Shown one piece after another: positions 8,536-16,639 of a stretch of 64,000 nt of DNA (its first letter is position 1; each line of letters opens with the position of its first letter). The DNA lies in the NCBI RefSeq assembly GCF_016820245.1, contig NZ_JAFCAR010000006.1, positions 1 to 64,000 of the forward strand, read 5' to 3'. Under the pieces are notes generated by a model, which was not told the DNA's origin, did no database searches, and saw only the letters and a program-made list of their open reading frames with translations. A program made the translations under genes and the position numbers. The DNA is from Jannaschia sp. Os4. Lineage in GTDB: Bacteria; Pseudomonadota; Alphaproteobacteria; Rhodobacterales; Rhodobacteraceae.

Positions 8536-8563
8536 CTCACGGGCCGCTCACGCCACGCTCACG
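8536..8563. promoter_or_regulatory. Candidate SARP operator: three heptamers at 11-bp spacing
   Basis: CTCACGG/C occurs at 8536, 8547 and 8558, each separated by 4 bp, giving an exact 11-bp period; a weaker copy (TCCACG) lies one period upstream at 8525. SARP regulators are known to bind direct heptamer repeats at this period. The site lies in the 159-bp region between the divergent SARP gene and the five-gene operon. Confidence 0.6.
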
Positions 8564-8626
8564 GACGGGGCCGATCGTCGATTCGCACGGCCCCGCATGG
8601 GGGCCGAATTCGAAACGGAGCCTTTG

Positions 8627-9397
8627 ATGACCCTTCGCATCCACCTCTTCGGCGGCCTCCGCCTCCAACGCGGCCCCCGCGCCCTGCCCCTCGCCGCCGA
8701 CACGCCGCGCGCCCTGCTCGCGATGCTCGCGCTCAACCCCGGCCAGACCTTCGCCCGCGGCGAGTTGTCCGGACGGCTCTGGCCCGACCTCGACGGCGAG
8801 CGGGCCCGCGCCGCGCTCTCGACCGCGCTCTGGCGCCTCAAGCGCGCGACCGGCGGACTCGATCTCGTGGAGGCGCCCTCGCGCGGGACCGTGCGGCTGG
8901 GCGGCGCGGCGCGCCCGTGGATCGACGTTCCCGCCTTCGAGCGGCGGCTCGACCGGCTGCGCGCCCTGCCCGCGCCCGACCTGCGGCTGGCGCGCCGCGC
9001 GGCGGAGGCCTGCGCGCGGCCCGCCCTGCTTGACGTCGAGGGCGAGTGGGCCGCGACCGAGGCCGAGCGGCTGCGCGGCCTGCGGTCCGAGGCGCTGGAG
9101 GCATGGATGCGCGCGGCCCGCGCCGAAGGCCGCGCCACCGAGGCGCTGCACGCCGCCGCGATGCTGATCGAGGCCGAGCCCTTCGAGGAGGCGCCGCGCG
9201 CCCTGCGCTGCGCCCTGCTCGCCCGGCGGGGCAGCCGGGCGCGGGCGCGGATGGAGCACCGCCTCTTCTCGGCCTTCCTCCAGCGCGAGCTGGGCGTCGC
9301 GCCGGGGTTCGGCCCCGACGGCGAGCCCCACGCCGATCCGACCGTCCCGCCCGCCCCGCCCGTCGGCCCCGCCGCGCCGGCCTATGCCGTCAGATGA
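8627..9397 (+). CDS. SARP-family transcriptional activator (winged helix plus BTAD domain)
   Basis: 256-aa regulator. Residues 1-85 form an OmpR/SARP-type winged helix (RIHLFGGLRL, then ALLAMLALNPG and a recognition-helix region AALSTALWRLKRA). Residues about 95-235 are the helical bacterial transcriptional activation domain typical of SARPs, including GRATEALHAAAMLIEAEPFEE. The ATG at 8627 has a GGAG site 7 nt upstream. It is divergent from the left operon and the shared intergenic region holds 11-bp-period repeats, so it probably activates that operon. Its 3' end overlaps the second regulator gene by 8 bp, tail to tail. SARPs are best known from Actinobacteria. Confidence 0.85.
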   Translation: MTLRIHLFGGLRLQRGPRALPLAADTPRALLAMLALNPGQTFARGELSGRLWPDLDGERARAALSTALWRLKRATGGLDLVEAPSRGTVRLGGAARPWIDVPAFERRLDRLRALPAPDLRLARRAAEACARPALLDVEGEWAATEAERLRGLRSEALEAWMRAARAEGRATEALHAAAMLIEAEPFEEAPRALRCALLARRGSRARARMEHRLFSAFLQRELGVAPGFGPDGEPHADPTVPPAPPVGPAAPAYAVR

Positions 9398-10871
9398 GGT
9401 CCGCGCGCGCGACCTGCAGCAGGTCGCGGCGGCGGAGCCCCGCGACCGGATAGTCCGGCTCCAGCATCCGGCGCGGGGCGAAGCCCGGCTCCAGCCGGGC
9501 CAGCACGGCGAGCGCCTCCGCCGCCTCCGCCTCCAAGCCGGCCCGGAACGCCAAGGCGGCGACGAAGCGGCGCGGGGCGCGCGCCTCGGGGGCGTGGGCG
9601 ACCGCGCGGCGCGCGTGCTCGAGCGCCGCGCCGTCCCGCCCCGCCAAGACCGCCGCCGAGGCCGCGGCCAAGGCCGCGCTCGCAGGGCGCCGCTCGGACT
9701 GGACCCCGCCGCGCGCCGCGAGCGCGAGGCGGTACGCCTCCTTCGCCCGCCCCGCATGCGCGAGGGCCGCGACCGCCGCGAAGGTGGCAATCCCCTGCCC
9801 CGCGTCGCGCCGCCGCGCCTCGCCCACGAGGTCCAAGGCGGCGCCCACCTCCCCCTGCCGCAGGCGCACCAAGGCCAAGGACGACAGCACGATCGGGTTG
9901 CCCGGCTCCGCCTCCCGCGCGCGCAGGGCGAGGTCCGCCGCCTCCGTCAGCACCCGCGCCCCCGCCAGCCGCTCGATCTCCCGCGCGTGGTAGATCTGGG
10001 CGCGCAGGGCGTCGGCCACGGCGGGCCGCAGCCCGCTCCGCCCCGAGGCGAGCACCGCCTCGTCCCGGTCGAGATCGGCGGGCGAGAACCGCCCGAACGC
10101 GTCCAGCCCCCGCAGCCCCGTCACCTCCAGCGCGGCCAGCGCCATCCGGTGGCTCGCCCGGCCCAGCCGCACGCCGAGGCCGGGGCGGTCGAGGTCGATC
10201 GTCTCGAGATGCGACCACATCCGCCCGCTGCGCTCGTCGGTGGCGCGCAACTGCACGACCGTCGCGCTCCCGCCCGTCGCCACGGCCCCGAGGCGCAGCC
10301 CCGTGCCCGCCGCGTCCCGCGCCCCCGCCGCCACCCGCAGGTCGACGAGGTCGGCCAGCCGCTGCGCCGCCTCGTGGACCAGCATCTCCGCGATGGGGTG
10401 GGGGGCCGCGCCGAGGTCCGCGCGCAGCACGAGGGGGCCGTCGCCCGGCGGCGCGGCCCCCCGCCCGTCCTCCGCCTCGAAGCCCATGCGCCGCTCGCGG
10501 AGCCAGTCGTCGAACTCCGGGTCGGGGATGTCGAGGTCCGCGCAGAAGCGCGCGCCCTCCGCGACCGGGGGAAGGCGCACACGCACCGCCTCGGGGTCCA
10601 GCCCGATCCAGCCCGGCCCGCCCACGAGCGCGCCCCGCGCGTCCCTGAGGCCGCGCCGGATGGCCCCCAAGGTCGTGCGCAGGCTCGCCCCGCCGCGCGC
10701 CGCGTCGCTGTCCGACCACAGCCGGTCCTGCACCGCCGCCCGGCTCAGCCTCAGGCCCGGCGCGCAGCCGAGCAGCGCCAGCACCGCGCGGGCCTTGGCG
10801 CCGCGCGGCGTCAACTCCTGCCCGTCCGGCGTCAGAACCCGGACGGGACCGTCGAGGACCAAGTCGAGCAC
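9390..10871 (-). CDS. Second SARP-like regulator with long C-terminal helical/TPR-like region
   Basis: About 493 aa. The N-terminus (VRVLTPDGQELTPRGAKARA, then LLGCAPGLRLSRAAVQDRLW) is a SARP/OmpR-like winged helix; a central region carries LDIPDPEFDDWLRERR; the C-terminal 220 residues are Ala/Leu-rich helices that look like TPRs (YHAREIERLAGARVLTEAAD, IVLSSLALVRLRQGEVGAAL). The start is uncertain: the GTG at 10871 is close behind GGGAGG (2 nt), and a TTG at 10862 is better spaced for the same site. The frame also continues upstream over the next gene's start, which I rejected. It is divergent from the PAP2 operon and probably controls it. Confidence 0.75.
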   Translation of the reverse strand: MLDLVLDGPVRVLTPDGQELTPRGAKARAVLALLGCAPGLRLSRAAVQDRLWSDSDAARGGASLRTTLGAIRRGLRDARGALVGGPGWIGLDPEAVRVRLPPVAEGARFCADLDIPDPEFDDWLRERRMGFEAEDGRGAAPPGDGPLVLRADLGAAPHPIAEMLVHEAAQRLADLVDLRVAAGARDAAGTGLRLGAVATGGSATVVQLRATDERSGRMWSHLETIDLDRPGLGVRLGRASHRMALAALEVTGLRGLDAFGRFSPADLDRDEAVLASGRSGLRPAVADALRAQIYHAREIERLAGARVLTEAADLALRAREAEPGNPIVLSSLALVRLRQGEVGAALDLVGEARRRDAGQGIATFAAVAALAHAGRAKEAYRLALAARGGVQSERRPASAALAAASAAVLAGRDGAALEHARRAVAHAPEARAPRRFVAALAFRAGLEAEAAEALAVLARLEPGFAPRRMLEPDYPVAGLRRRDLLQVARADLI

Positions 10872-10979
10872 GGCCTCCCGCCCCTTGCCTGATCGGACCA
10901 GCCTAGACAGTATCGCCTCCACCGCAACGGCGCACCCCGCTCGCGGCGGGACGCGCCCCCATCCGGAAGGGGCCCGCCC

Positions 10980-12032
10980 ATGTCGTTCCTGCACGCCGAG
11001 CACGCCGAACATGCGGAGCACGCCGAACACGCCGAGCATGCCGAGACCGCGCGCGGCCAGCGGGGCGGCGTCCTGGCGAGCGCCCTGATCCGGGCACGCG
11101 AGGCGCTGGTCGGCACCGACGAGATCGCGGTCGACCCGTCCATGGTCCGCGCGGAGGAGGACGAGGCCGGCGGCGAGGCCGCGCGCCTCGCCCGCCTCGC
11201 CGCCGGCCACCGCGCCGCCGTGCTCGCCTTCGCCGCGATGGAGGGGCTACGCGTCGCGCCCGCAGCCGGCGGCGTCGCGCTGCACCGGGACGGCGCCCCC
11301 CTCGCGACCTTGGTCCGCCCGTCGCCGGAGGTGCTGGCCGAGGGCCTCGCCCTCGTGGCGGGCTACGCCGACCTGCGCACCGACCGCGCCGCAGAGATCG
11401 ACGCGCAGGTCACCGCGCTCCTGCCCTTCCTCGGCGCCGTCGCGGGCCTCTCCGCCGCCCGCACTCCGCGCACGCTGGACCTGCTGTCGCTCGTGATCGA
11501 CTGGTCCGGCGCGGTCGGCCAGCGCATGAAGCTCGCCCTCGGCGTCCCCCGCCCGCACACGCTCTCGCCGCTGGTCCAGCCGATGATCCGCACGCCCGAC
11601 CACGGCGCCTACCCGTCGAACCACGCGGTCCAGTCCTTCGCCGCCGCCGAGACCCTCGCCGCGCTCGCGGGCGACCCGACCGGCGACGGCGCGCTGGCCG
11701 AGCAGCTGCGCCGCATGGCCGCCCGCATCGCGATGAACCGCACCGTCGCGGGGGTCCACTACCCGGTCGACAGCGCGGCGGGCGCGGTGCTGGGCACCAC
11801 CCTCGCCCGCCACCTGCGCGCCCGCGCCACCGGCGGCCCGGCCCCCGCGCCCGCGACCTTCGACGGCACCGGCTGGACCGCCGCCGACCTCCACGGGACC
11901 GGCGTGGCCGCCGCGCGCGACTTCCACCTCGACGCGATCCGCGACCGCCTCGCGGACGCACCCGGCGACCCCGTCGCCCGCGATCCGCTCCTCGGGGCGG
12001 CGTGGGACGCGGCGGCGGCGGAATGGCCGTGA
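10980..12032 (+). CDS. Soluble PAP2 / vanadium-haloperoxidase-like phosphatase with N-terminal HAE repeat
   Basis: 350 aa. The PAP2 phosphatase/haloperoxidase signature is complete: Lys184-x6-Arg191-Pro (KLALGVPRP), a PSNH motif at 212-215, and Arg254-x5-His260-x3-Asp264 (NRTVAGVHYPVD). PSNH replaces the common PSGH. No clear transmembrane helices or signal peptide are visible, so a soluble haloperoxidase-like or acid-phosphatase-like enzyme is more likely than a membrane lipid phosphatase. Residues 5-22 are six perfect His-Ala-Glu triplets. It is the first gene of the right operon, with its stop overlapping the next start. Confidence 0.85.
   Translation: MSFLHAEHAEHAEHAEHAEHAETARGQRGGVLASALIRAREALVGTDEIAVDPSMVRAEEDEAGGEAARLARLAAGHRAAVLAFAAMEGLRVAPAAGGVALHRDGAPLATLVRPSPEVLAEGLALVAGYADLRTDRAAEIDAQVTALLPFLGAVAGLSAARTPRTLDLLSLVIDWSGAVGQRMKLALGVPRPHTLSPLVQPMIRTPDHGAYPSNHAVQSFAAAETLAALAGDPTGDGALAEQLRRMAARIAMNRTVAGVHYPVDSAAGAVLGTTLARHLRARATGGPAPAPATFDGTGWTAADLHGTGVAAARDFHLDAIRDRLADAPGDPVARDPLLGAAWDAAAAEWP
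10992..11045 (+). repeat. Six 9-bp units encoding (His-Ala-Glu)6
   Basis: Six in-frame 9-bp repeats of the form CAY-GCS-GAR directly after the start codon region. Synonymous differences (CAC/CAT, GCC/GCG, GAG/GAA) show it is not a freshly slipped array. A His/Glu-rich N-terminus may bind metal; that is inference. Confidence 0.9.
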
Positions 12033-12247
12033 CCCCGCCCGACGCCCCCCGCTGGTCCGCGCCCCGCCGCCCGGAGGATGCGCCGGACCTGCCCTATGTC
12101 GACCACTGGTTCCACGCCCGCGCCGCCCGGACCGCCGCCGCGCCGGCATGGCGGAAGCACGTCGAGCCGCCCGCCGCGGACGTCCCGCGCGCTCTGTCCG
12201 ACGCGGTGGAGCAGGTCCTGCGCGACACCGACGAGGCCGCATCGTGA
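12023..12247 (+). CDS. Small hypothetical 74-aa protein between PAP2 and S8 genes
   Basis: Starts at the ATG at 12023, overlapping the PAP2 gene by 10 bp, and ends in a GTGA overlap with the protease start at 12244, so all three are probably translationally coupled. The product is Pro/Ala-rich with the sequence LPYVDHWFHARAARTAAAPA in the middle and a helical C-terminus (ALSDAVEQVLRDTDEAAS). It has no signal peptide or known domain. Position directly before a protease invites the idea of an inhibitor or folding partner, but nothing in the sequence proves it. Confidence 0.6.
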   Translation: MAVTPPDAPRWSAPRRPEDAPDLPYVDHWFHARAARTAAAPAWRKHVEPPAADVPRALSDAVEQVLRDTDEAAS

Positions 12248-13968
12248 TCGCCCGCGAGCAGCTCGAGGCCTTCCGCCCCCTCAGCGAGAACCTCTCCGCC
12301 TTCCTGCGGCCCGACAGCGTCCATCCGCGCGCGGGCGGCCCCGGCGACCCGCGGGCGACCCACCCCCTCGCCTATCCCGACGGGCCCGAGCCGGACCCCC
12401 ACGGCTTCCTGTCGGACGGCGCGGTCCCGGAGGACGAGGACTTCCGCATCCTCGCGGTGATCGACGACGTCCTGCCGCTCACCCACCGGACCCTGCAGGC
12501 CGCCGACGGCGCCTCGCGGATCGCCTCGGTCTGGCTGCAGGGCGCCCGCGCCGCCCCGTCCCGCGACCCGGACGCGCCCGGCCGCGACCTGCCCTTCGGC
12601 CGCGAGCTGCGCGGGCCCGCCATCGACGCGCTGCGCCACGCGCACACCCACGGCGGCACGCTCGACGAGGAGGCGATGCTGCGCGCGGCAGGCCTCGTCG
12701 ATCCGGGGCGCGGCGCGCTCCACTGCGGGGGGCGCCGCGCCCGCCACGGGGCCGCGGTGACCGACCTCCTCGCCGGGGCCGAGCCGGGCGACCCGCTCGC
12801 CCGGTGCCCCGTGATCGGCGTCGGCCTCGCCCCCGAGGTGGTCCGCGACACCCTCGGGACCTTCGCGCCCTACTACATCCTCGCGGCGACGCTGCACGTC
12901 CTGCACCGCGCCCGCCGCCTCTGCCGCTGGATCGAGGCCCGGCGCGGCTGGGAGGCGGGGCGCCTCGCGCCGCCGGTGGTCGTCAACCTCAGCTTCGGCC
13001 TCACCGCGGGGCCCAAGGACGGCTACGGCCTCGTCGAGCGGTTCCAGGACGCCGTCGCCCGCGAGGCCGACCGTCCCGGCGCGGACCCCGCCGACCGCCT
13101 CGGCCCGGTGCGCTTCATCCTGCCGGTGGGCAACCACCGCCTCGCCCGGTGCCGCGCGGCGCTCCGCCCGCGCGAGACCGTGACGTGGCGCGTCGCCCCC
13201 GGCGACCGCACCCCCTCCTTCGCGGAGATCTGGGGCCCGCCGCGCAGCGCCCTGCCCGAGCGTCCGATGCAGGTCGCCCTGCGCCTTCCGGGCGGCGCGG
13301 AGATGCGGACCGCCTTCACCGCGCACGGGCAGCGCACGGATCTCGAGGCCCCGGACGGCACGAGCCTCGCCACCGCCTATCTCTCGCGGGCCTCCGTCGG
13401 CGGCACGGTGCGCGAGACGATCACCCTCGCCCTTCCCCCGACGGACGGCTCCGTCCCCACGGCGGGGCCGGGCGGCCACGGGATCACGCTGCACGCCGAC
13501 GCGCCCGCAGACCTCTACGTGCAGCGCGACGATTCGGTGCGCGCCTACGCTTCCGGCGGCCGGCAGTCCCACCTCGACGACGGCGCCTACGCGCCGACCG
13601 ACCCGTCGGGCCGCCCCCGCGCCCACGACCCCGGCACGCCCGGCCCCGTGCGGCGGAGCGGGACCGTCAACGCCTTCGCCTGCGGACGCCATCAGGTCCG
13701 GGTCGGCGCCGTGACGGAGGCCGGGGCGGAGGTGCCCTACTCCGCCCTCCCCGAGGGCGCGCCGGACGGGCGCGACCACGCAGCGGTGGCCGAACGCGGC
13801 GTCGCCCGGCGCGGGGTCGTCGCCCGGGGCCTCTATGCCGCCTCCGCCGAGGCCGCCTCCGGGACCAGCTTCGCCGCCCCCCAAGTGGCCCGCGCGCTCG
13901 TGGCGGACGGGGGGACGATCGGCCCCGCCGCCCTCGTCCGTCCGTGGCGCGCCCATCGGGAGTGGTGA
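12244..13968 (+). CDS. Second subtilisin-like S8 protease
   Basis: 574 aa from a GTG start overlapping the previous stop. The S8 triad appears conserved in a diverged form: Asp74 (LAVIDDVLP), His168 (RARHGAAVTDLLAG), oxyanion Asn297 (LPVGNH) and Ser542 (SGTSFAAPQVAR). An insertion of about 90 residues separates the Asp and His motifs, and a beta-rich insert lies between Asn and Ser (about 305-520), so the protein is larger than a minimal subtilisin. The His motif lacks the usual HGTH, so activity is likely but not certain. No signal peptide. Last gene of the right operon; it ends 5 bp from the convergent parB gene. Confidence 0.8.
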   Translation: MIAREQLEAFRPLSENLSAFLRPDSVHPRAGGPGDPRATHPLAYPDGPEPDPHGFLSDGAVPEDEDFRILAVIDDVLPLTHRTLQAADGASRIASVWLQGARAAPSRDPDAPGRDLPFGRELRGPAIDALRHAHTHGGTLDEEAMLRAAGLVDPGRGALHCGGRRARHGAAVTDLLAGAEPGDPLARCPVIGVGLAPEVVRDTLGTFAPYYILAATLHVLHRARRLCRWIEARRGWEAGRLAPPVVVNLSFGLTAGPKDGYGLVERFQDAVAREADRPGADPADRLGPVRFILPVGNHRLARCRAALRPRETVTWRVAPGDRTPSFAEIWGPPRSALPERPMQVALRLPGGAEMRTAFTAHGQRTDLEAPDGTSLATAYLSRASVGGTVRETITLALPPTDGSVPTAGPGGHGITLHADAPADLYVQRDDSVRAYASGGRQSHLDDGAYAPTDPSGRPRAHDPGTPGPVRRSGTVNAFACGRHQVRVGAVTEAGAEVPYSALPEGAPDGRDHAAVAERGVARRGVVARGLYAASAEAASGTSFAAPQVARALVADGGTIGPAALVRPWRAHREW

Positions 13969-13973
13969 GGGCG

Positions 13974-15065
13974 TTAGAGCGGCCCGAGTAGCCGCTCGAT
14001 CTCGTGCATCACCGCCTCGACGACCTGCGTCGACACCGGCCCCTCGAAGCGGATCATGTGACCCTTGGCGTCGGTCACGTGCCGGGCCGACATGCCGTTG
14101 GCGAGCTCGACCCTACGATAACCCACTGATTTCGATAGTTTATCGGCGGGATCGATCCCCCCTGCCCCGCCGTCCTTCGCCCTCCTGCGCCGGGCGCCGT
14201 CCTCCGGCGGCAGGACCGCGGCCAGGACGGGGGCGAGCACCCCCCACTCCGCCTCCGCGTCGGTCCCCATCCCTGTCCCCAAGGCCTGCCGGAGCGCCGG
14301 CCCCTGCCGCGCCTTGATCGCCTTGGCGAGGCGTAGGCACTGCCGCTCCGACAGTTCCTGCGGGAAGGTCAGCAGGTCGCCCAGCTCCTCGTGGACCAGC
14401 GCGAAGGACCGGACCTTCGACCGCTTCGCCTTGGACGCCTGCGCGAAGAGCGCGTTGGTCGCCGCCTCGAGGTCGGGGAACGCCCCGTCCCGCACGGCGG
14501 TCGCGGCGATCCGCCCCCGCTCGTAGGAGGACAGGTCCGCGCGCATCTCGTTCTCCTCGACCATCGCGACCAGCGCCTCGGGTCGGCTCCGCGCGGGCCG
14601 GACGAAGGCGCGGATCGTGGCCCCCTGCCCCGCCACGTCCCGCGTCGCCGTCAGCCGCCGGAGCCCGGACACGAGGTCGTACTGCCCCCCGTCCCGCTCG
14701 GTCACCTCGATCGGCAGTCGCAGCCCGTTCTCGCGGATCGAGCCGCGCAGCTCCTCCATCCCCTCGGGATCCAGCCTCATGCGGTCCCGCGTCATCCCGT
14801 CCGTCCGGATCGCCTCGAGGGGCAGGTCGCGCACGAGCCAGCCCTCCGCCTCGGCGCGCCGCCACGCCTCCGCGTCGCGTCGGTCGCGGACCCGCGCCGC
14901 TTCCTGCTCGGGCGTCTCGGCGCTGCCCAGCGAGGCGGCCTCCGCCGCGACCTGCGCGATCGGCGCCATCCGGGGTTTCGCTGCGAAACCGCCGGCGGCC
15001 GTCTCCGCGTCCAGCTTCGCGAGGTCCTCCGCGGACGGGGCCTCCAGCTTCCTGCGCCGCGCCAT
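13974..15065 (-). CDS. parB: ParB/RepB-type plasmid partition protein
   Basis: 363 aa. Residues about 85-185 form the ParB/Srx-like domain (LPLEAIRTDG, ELRGSIRENGLRLPIEVTE, YDLVSGLRRLTAT, VEENEMRADLSSYERG), followed by a helix-turn-helix region (LEAATNALFAQASKAKRSKV) and a C-terminal part ending EAVMHEIERLLGPL. It should bind parS and bridge plasmid copies to ParA. The start at 15065 has GGAGG 7 nt upstream and overlaps the parA stop, giving a parAB operon. The gene contains a 15-bp palindrome, a candidate parS, at 14975-14989. Confidence 0.92.
   Translation of the reverse strand: MARRRKLEAPSAEDLAKLDAETAAGGFAAKPRMAPIAQVAAEAASLGSAETPEQEAARVRDRRDAEAWRRAEAEGWLVRDLPLEAIRTDGMTRDRMRLDPEGMEELRGSIRENGLRLPIEVTERDGGQYDLVSGLRRLTATRDVAGQGATIRAFVRPARSRPEALVAMVEENEMRADLSSYERGRIAATAVRDGAFPDLEAATNALFAQASKAKRSKVRSFALVHEELGDLLTFPQELSERQCLRLAKAIKARQGPALRQALGTGMGTDAEAEWGVLAPVLAAVLPPEDGARRRRAKDGGAGGIDPADKLSKSVGYRRVELANGMSARHVTDAKGHMIRFEGPVSTQVVEAVMHEIERLLGPL
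14975..14989. promoter_or_regulatory. Candidate parS palindrome inside parB
   Basis: GTTTCGCTGCGAAAC, a perfect inverted repeat with 7-bp arms and a central base. An identical copy lies in parA in a different reading frame. Similar GTT...AAC palindromes serve as centromeres of alphaproteobacterial partition systems. Confidence 0.6.
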
Positions 15066-16450
15066 CACTCGCCTCCCCCGTTCCGTTCCATCTCGTCGCG
15101 CCACCAGCATCCCAGCAGCAGGTCCTTGAAGTCGGCGTAGGTCCGGTCGAACGCCTCGCGCCCCCTCAGGTAGGTGTCGCGGTTGAAGTCCCGCGGATCG
15201 GCCTCGTAGATGCCCGAGACCCGCTCGCCGGCCTGCCCGACGAGTGCCGTGAACTCTTGGCGGTGGGGGGCCATCATGTCCCCGAAATAGGCCTGCACGA
15301 CGTTCGCGAGATCGGCCTGCTGCCCCGCGTCGTAGCGGGTGAGCACCGTCCGGACCGCATCCCACTCGAACCGCTGCTCCGGCAGCCCCGCGGTGCGGCG
15401 CACGGCGTTGTCGCCCTCCTCGATGCTGGCGAAGGTCGCGTGGAGCATGTCGAAGAACCGGCCCGTCGAGTCGAACTCGAGGAAGGACGCGCCCAGCGGG
15501 ACGAGCAGGATGTCCGCCGCCGAGAGCGCGTTGATCGTCAGGTAGCCGAGGGCGGGCGGCGTATCGAGCAGGACGATGTCGTAGGCGTCGAGCAGGCCCT
15601 CGGCCTCGAGGAAGTTGGGCAGGGCGTCCCAGAGCGGCCAGTCGCGGGCGGTCATGCGCCAGACGGGGATCTGGAACTCGGCCCAGTAGAGGTTCAGCTG
15701 CGCGCCGATGAGGTCGATGTTGGGCCAGTGCGTCGTCTGGACGACGTCCTTCGCCGTCACGTCCAGAGCGGCGGTCATCGTCTCGTCGAGGGGCAGGGGG
15801 GCGAGGCCCTCCGCCTCCCGGACGTGGTTTCGCTGCGAAACGTGGCTGGCGTAGTCCTTGGCCAGCAGGGGGAAGACCGTGGACCATTCGTCGGGCACGT
15901 CGCCCCCGAGGATGGAGGTCATGGAGCCTTGGGAGTCGAGGTCGATCACCAGCACCCTGTAGCCGTCCAGCGCGGCGGCCATCGCGAGATGGGCCGCAGT
16001 GGAGGTCTTGCCGACCCCGCCCTTGAAGTTGGCGACGGCCACGACCTTGGCCTGCACGCCGTCGGGGCGCCACGGCTTGTACTGCTTCGCCTTCGACCCC
16101 TCGGAGTCGAAGTGGTCCCGGAGGGCCACGATCTCGTCGAGGGTGAACCACCGCGTCCCGCCCGATCCCTCGCCTTGGGGCAGGTCGGGGTTCGACTTGA
16201 GCACGCGCCGGAAGTGGGCGGGCGCGACGGGGATCATGTAGCGGCAGATCTCCCACGTGGAGAACCGGCGGAGGCGCTTGGTCCCGTCAGGGGCGTAGCC
16301 GCGCTTGGCGAGGTCCGTGCGGCCGTGGGCGGCGCGGGCGGCGGCTTGGGCGAAGCGGCTGGTGCCGACGGGCTCGGTGAGGCGGTCGAAGCTGCGCTCG
16401 GGGTCGAGGCCGTGATAGGGGGGCGGGGGGAGGTCGGGCTTGCGGGTCAT
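15065..16450 (-). CDS. parA: ParA/RepA-type partition ATPase
   Basis: 461 aa. An N-terminal MerR-like DNA-binding region (about 60-115; RFSTWEICRYM, RWFTLDEIVALRDHF) precedes the ATPase domain with a deviant Walker A KGGVGKTS at 143-150, a LVIDLDSQGS motif and LLDTPPALGYLT. This layout is typical of plasmid ParA proteins that autoregulate. ParA moves or positions plasmid copies together with ParB/parS. It is divergent from rep across the origin region. The size is normal for the family. A 15-bp candidate parS lies inside the gene at 15827-15841. Confidence 0.93.
   Translation of the reverse strand: MTRKPDLPPPPYHGLDPERSFDRLTEPVGTSRFAQAAARAAHGRTDLAKRGYAPDGTKRLRRFSTWEICRYMIPVAPAHFRRVLKSNPDLPQGEGSGGTRWFTLDEIVALRDHFDSEGSKAKQYKPWRPDGVQAKVVAVANFKGGVGKTSTAAHLAMAAALDGYRVLVIDLDSQGSMTSILGGDVPDEWSTVFPLLAKDYASHVSQRNHVREAEGLAPLPLDETMTAALDVTAKDVVQTTHWPNIDLIGAQLNLYWAEFQIPVWRMTARDWPLWDALPNFLEAEGLLDAYDIVLLDTPPALGYLTINALSAADILLVPLGASFLEFDSTGRFFDMLHATFASIEEGDNAVRRTAGLPEQRFEWDAVRTVLTRYDAGQQADLANVVQAYFGDMMAPHRQEFTALVGQAGERVSGIYEADPRDFNRDTYLRGREAFDRTYADFKDLLLGCWWRDEMERNGGGE
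15827..15841. promoter_or_regulatory. Candidate parS palindrome inside parA
   Basis: Identical 15-bp copy of the parB palindrome. Here it encodes V-S-Q-R-N, whereas in parB the same DNA encodes F-A-A-K, so protein conservation does not explain the identity. It uses A/T-rich codons in very GC-rich surroundings. Confidence 0.6.
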
Positions 16451-16639
16451 GTCGCTCTCTGCTCGGGCGGGTCATGCGATTCCACGCATGTTGCCCGAAT
16501 CGTCGCACATGAACCGCCCCGAGTGAATCGGTTTCCCCGAATCCGGAGGAGACGCGCAACAGCAAGGTTGTGAGTCTTGAGGGTCTTTAGAAGGTTTGGG
16601 TCGCGTAACCCACGCCGTGCCAAGCGAAACCTCGGGGCA

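Noticed and set aside
10872-10979. A second SARP-type 11-bp repeat array upstream of the PAP2 gene
   Set aside because: Only loose GC-rich similarity (CCGC/CACC/CGGC) at 11-bp steps; not better than expected by chance.
10872-11210. Extension of the second SARP gene upstream to 11210
   Set aside because: It would run across the PAP2 start and the HAE repeat on the opposite strand and would bury the winged helix behind about 110 residues without domain character.
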